A DNA stretch of 64,000 nucleotides, taken from Azophilus sp026709365. GTDB taxonomy: Bacteria > Pseudomonadota > Gammaproteobacteria > Pseudomonadales > Azotimanducaceae. The translations under genes were made by a program, and so were the position numbers. Positions 61,376 through 64,000 of the stretch are shown piece after piece. The notes beneath the pieces are model-generated. The model saw only the letters and a program-made list of their open reading frames with translations. It searched no databases and was not told the origin of the DNA. Numbering within the stretch: position 1 is the stretch's first letter; the number at the start of each line of letters is the position of its first letter. Location: NCBI GenBank assembly GCA_965200175.1, contig OZ241345.1:3720001-3784000 (forward strand). Direction: 5' to 3'.

Positions 61376-62728
61376 TCAGTCGGCGACGGATGCCGGAATC
61401 CAGCTGCCGTGGAAGCCATCCGGAATGCGGGGCAGCTCGACCGACGCGATCGGCTCGTTGTCCATGGTCGCGGCATCCATGATGACGAAGCGGCTGCTGT
61501 CCTGGTGGGCATCGTAAACGAACGTCATCAGGTAGCCGTCGTCCTCGCTCTTGGGGTCGGCGGCGGGCGCGAACACCGCCTCGCCGCCGATGCTGCCCCG
61601 GCCGAACTCCACCGATGAGCGCGCCCCGGTCTCCCGGTCGTACTTCAAAATGGCGCCCGAGGCGTGCATCGGGTCTGCGGGGATGCCCGATTCCGACATG
61701 CTCATCATGTAGCCGTAGCGGTGCTTGAGGCCGATGACGCTGTCGGCGACCCGGGGGAATTCGGCGCTGCGGTCATCCACCTGCTCCTCGCGCACCTTGC
61801 CGGTGGCCGTGTCGATGGTGAACCGCCAGAGTTCCGGCGGCGGAAAGTCCATGGCGGATTCCCGCCACATATGGCTGAAACGGGCCAAGTCGAGCACGAT
61901 GGCGTCGCCGTCCTCATAGGCATTCATGGGGTGGAAGACGTAGCAGGGGTTGATGTCGTACCAAGTCACCTGAGCGTCGTCGCCGTTGCGCGGCATCACG
62001 CCCAACCGGGCGGGGTAGCCGTCGTCCCATCGAATGGGCAATTCGCCGCTCATCGCCAATTCCATGTTGAACACCGCCGGCAGGTCCATGAACACGACGT
62101 GGTTCCTGGTGATGTTGAAGTCGTGCATCATGGTCGGCCCGCCGACCGTGATGTTCTCGACTTGGACCAATTGGCCATCCGCGGATACGCGCAGGTAGCG
62201 CAGGTAGGGCGGCATGGCCGAGTAGCCGAAGGCGAGCAGCTCACCGGTGACCGGGCAGATCTTCGGATGCGCGGTGAACGAGCCGTTCAGGACGCCATTG
62301 AAGTCGGTTGGTCCCAAAGTGCCGAGCTCGCCGTCGATCACATAGGGAAAGTGGCCTTCCTCAAGCGCGAGGATCTTGCCGGCATGGCCGATGACATGGG
62401 TGTTCGCCTTTGACGACTTCATGTCCATCAACACGGCGGGGTCGAGAATGTCGGTCGCGGGATTGTCGATGAATGGAGTTTGCACGTACCGGTTGCGATA
62501 CCACTCAGCGCGGCCATCGCGAATCCTGATTCCGTGCAGCATGCCGTCGCCGAAGAACGGGTGGCTGCTCGTCCCGGTGAAGGGGTTGGCGCCGTTGCGC
62601 ACGAAACGGCCATTGAGTTCCGCGGGGATGGTTCCGGTCACCTTCAAGTGCCGAAGCGTGCGCTCCTCGCTAATCGGGCGGCCATTGCCGCGCAGGTGGA
62701 CCGGCGTGTCCTCAATCACTTCCGCCAT
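61376..62728 (-). CDS. Carotenoid cleavage oxygenase family protein (RPE65-like)
   Basis: 450 residues. The four iron-binding histidines of the seven-bladed propeller are visible: about His154 (FTAHPKICP), His202 (TMMHDFNITR), His264 (YVFHPMNAYEDGD) and His440 (GFHGSWIP). The N-terminal FVRNGANPFTG and FFGDGMLHGIRIRDG are also typical. Members split carotenoids, stilbenes or lignin-type phenylpropanoids with O2. It sits 3 bases after the convergent LLM gene. Confidence 0.92.
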   Translation of the reverse strand: MAEVIEDTPVHLRGNGRPISEERTLRHLKVTGTIPAELNGRFVRNGANPFTGTSSHPFFGDGMLHGIRIRDGRAEWYRNRYVQTPFIDNPATDILDPAVLMDMKSSKANTHVIGHAGKILALEEGHFPYVIDGELGTLGPTDFNGVLNGSFTAHPKICPVTGELLAFGYSAMPPYLRYLRVSADGQLVQVENITVGGPTMMHDFNITRNHVVFMDLPAVFNMELAMSGELPIRWDDGYPARLGVMPRNGDDAQVTWYDINPCYVFHPMNAYEDGDAIVLDLARFSHMWRESAMDFPPPELWRFTIDTATGKVREEQVDDRSAEFPRVADSVIGLKHRYGYMMSMSESGIPADPMHASGAILKYDRETGARSSVEFGRGSIGGEAVFAPAADPKSEDDGYLMTFVYDAHQDSSRFVIMDAATMDNEPIASVELPRIPDGFHGSWIPASVAD

Positions 62729-62859
62729 CGCTGGAATCTCCTAATCTTCTGGCGCCCAGCCCGGGCCAAAGCGGATCCAAGGCTCAAGGGCAATTGCGGC
62801 TATGATAGTTCGCCGGGCAGGAAATTTGAAACTGAGCCCGCACAACTGGAGGAAACCCG

Positions 62860-64000
62860 CTGAAACGATACCCGACCGGGCATTTGAACCTTCGGGACAG
62901 CCTGTTGTTCGTGCTCGGCGCCCCCGGATGGCAGATCACCTCAACCATCGTCGTTTCCATCGGCATTTACTACTACCTGCCGCCGGACGGGGCAGGACTT
63001 CAAGTTCAGGTTTCCGAGGAGATTTTCCTCGGTGTGCTGACCGCCTACGGGCTGGCGCGGCTGATCGGCGGCGCGATCGACTCGCTCGCCGACCCGCTGG
63101 TGGGCCACTACTCGGACCGCTCGCGCTCCAAGTTCGGCCGCCGGCGGATTTTCCTGGCCTTTGGCGTTGTGCCGATGGCCGTGACCCCGGCACTGCTGTT
63201 CTTTCCGCCCGGAGAGCCCGGCACCCATGAGGTTTTCATCTACCTGACGGTGCTGCTCTGCCTCTACTACATCTTTTTCACGGTTTACGTCGCCCCCTAC
63301 AACGCCTTGCTGCCGGAACTGGCCACCACCGAAGCGGAACGGGTCGAGCTGATGCGGCTGCGCTCGGTGGTCGGCGGCTCCATCGCGATGGCCTACGGGA
63401 TCCTGTGGCTGGCCGGCATCAAGGCGTTCCGGGAGCTGGGCATGGATGCGAACACGGCGGTGCAGTGGGTTGTGGTCATTTCCTGCGTGGTTTCGCTGGC
63501 CTTCTGCCTGTGTCCCCTGTTGGTGGTGCGCGAACGGGAGCTGCGCCACCAGCCAAGCGCCATGAACCTGCGCCGGGCGCTGGGCGCCACGCTCAACAAC
63601 CCGCCCTTTCTCACCTACCTGTTCGCACAGGTGATCTTCGCTCTGGGCATCCACCTGATCGGGCCGGCCATACCCTACTTCGCCCGAGTGCTCCTGGGCC
63701 GGGACGAGGGGTTCGCGGCGGTGCTGTCCCTGAGCATGCTGCCCGGCATCCTGATCAGCTTCGCGTTCATTCAGCGCGTCGTGGACCGCATCGGCACCAA
63801 GATGGCCTTGGTGCTGTCCATCCTGATCCTGGGGTTGGCCCATTTGCCCTACGGGCTGCTCACGCCGAGCGCCCCCGGCGATGCCCATGACGTCCTGAAC
63901 CTGACCGTCGTGGTGGGTCTGTCCGCGCTCAAGGGGCTGGCGATTGCCGGCGTCATGATTCTGCCGACGGTCATCCTCGGCCAGTTGATCGATCTCGACC
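62860..64000 (+). CDS. MFS transporter of the GPH (sugar:cation symporter) family, 3' end outside window
   Basis: About 380 residues visible and open to the right edge. The family motif LADPLVGHYSDRSRSKFGRR lies in the first loop. Many hydrophobic segments follow (GGSIAMAYGILWLAGIKAFR; LTYLFAQVIFALGIHLIGPA). The start appears to be the rare CTG at 62860, which follows TGGAGGAAA at the right distance; the next option is TTG at 62884. An in-frame TGA at 62833 excludes a longer protein. The upstream ACTGAGCCCGCACAACT is a tail of the dispersed repeat. Confidence 0.85.
   Translation, partial: MKRYPTGHLNLRDSLLFVLGAPGWQITSTIVVSIGIYYYLPPDGAGLQVQVSEEIFLGVLTAYGLARLIGGAIDSLADPLVGHYSDRSRSKFGRRRIFLAFGVVPMAVTPALLFFPPGEPGTHEVFIYLTVLLCLYYIFFTVYVAPYNALLPELATTEAERVELMRLRSVVGGSIAMAYGILWLAGIKAFRELGMDANTAVQWVVVISCVVSLAFCLCPLLVVRERELRHQPSAMNLRRALGATLNNPPFLTYLFAQVIFALGIHLIGPAIPYFARVLLGRDEGFAAVLSLSMLPGILISFAFIQRVVDRIGTKMALVLSILILGLAHLPYGLLTPSAPGDAHDVLNLTVVVGLSALKGLAIAGVMILPTVILGQLIDLD

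Noticed and set aside
1..64000. tRNA, rRNA or riboswitch genes
   Set aside because: None could be recognised by eye; a covariance-model scan could still find one.

Overview
The window is GC-rich throughout, with most codons ending in G or C. It reads like a chromosomal segment of an uncultured or little-studied gammaproteobacterium. The evidence is an rpsF-rpsR-rplI ribosomal operon, SbcB-type exonuclease I, a YihG-like acyltransferase, AttEFGH-like export genes and a type I-C CRISPR-Cas locus whose leader carries a TTCTTTAACAA motif. A complete coenzyme F420 pathway is unusual in such a background. No rRNA or tRNA gene was recognised.

Layout. Positions 1-2261 hold the end of a Sel1-repeat protein, a small unknown gene and a truncated PD-(D/E)XK nuclease fragment. 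Positions 2270-8445 are housekeeping: ribosomal proteins, a polysaccharide-type ABC exporter, a GspC-like membrane protein and two acyl-CoA dehydrogenases. Positions 8659-13017 encode one 1452-residue leucine-rich-repeat surface protein. Positions 13018-15494 are gene-poor and scarred: decayed 28-nt type I-E-like CRISPR repeats, diverged direct repeats, gene fragments, and a second copy of the segment near position 1150-1890. Positions 15494-25590 are a full type I-C CRISPR-Cas system: an array of 21 complete repeats, a leader, and cas2, cas1, cas4, cas7, cas8c (with an internal Cas11c start), cas5 and cas3 on the minus strand. A convergent hicA/hicB-like pair sits between cas5 and cas3. Positions 25822-27238 are a toxin-antitoxin cluster with a zeta-like kinase.

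Positions 27304-53549 mix housekeeping with mobile DNA: an acyltransferase, a Fic protein, a predicted aminopeptidase, an SLC13 transporter, an ISAs1-type element whose transposase carries a DruA domain, an IS481-like element, exonuclease I, an osmoprotectant ABC system, an Arc-like regulator, a LolD/FtsX/lipocalin export operon, a GGDEF-EAL protein, a cystathionine gamma-synthase family enzyme, purC, fhs, an amidase and a luciferase-like monooxygenase. A palindromic dispersed repeat (two hairpins plus a conserved tail) occurs repeatedly between these genes.

Positions 53835-64000 carry a small trimeric autotransporter, then npdG-cofE-cofD-cofC-fbiC in one minus-strand operon. Opposite it is a probable F420-dependent oxidoreductase, followed by a carotenoid cleavage oxygenase and the start of a GPH-family transporter that runs off the window.

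The most interesting parts are the CRISPR/toxin-antitoxin neighbourhood (two CRISPR types in different states of decay, a toxin pair inside the cas genes, a three-gene kinase cassette next to cas3), the DruA-transposase fusion, the dispersed two-hairpin repeats, and the compact F420 cluster.
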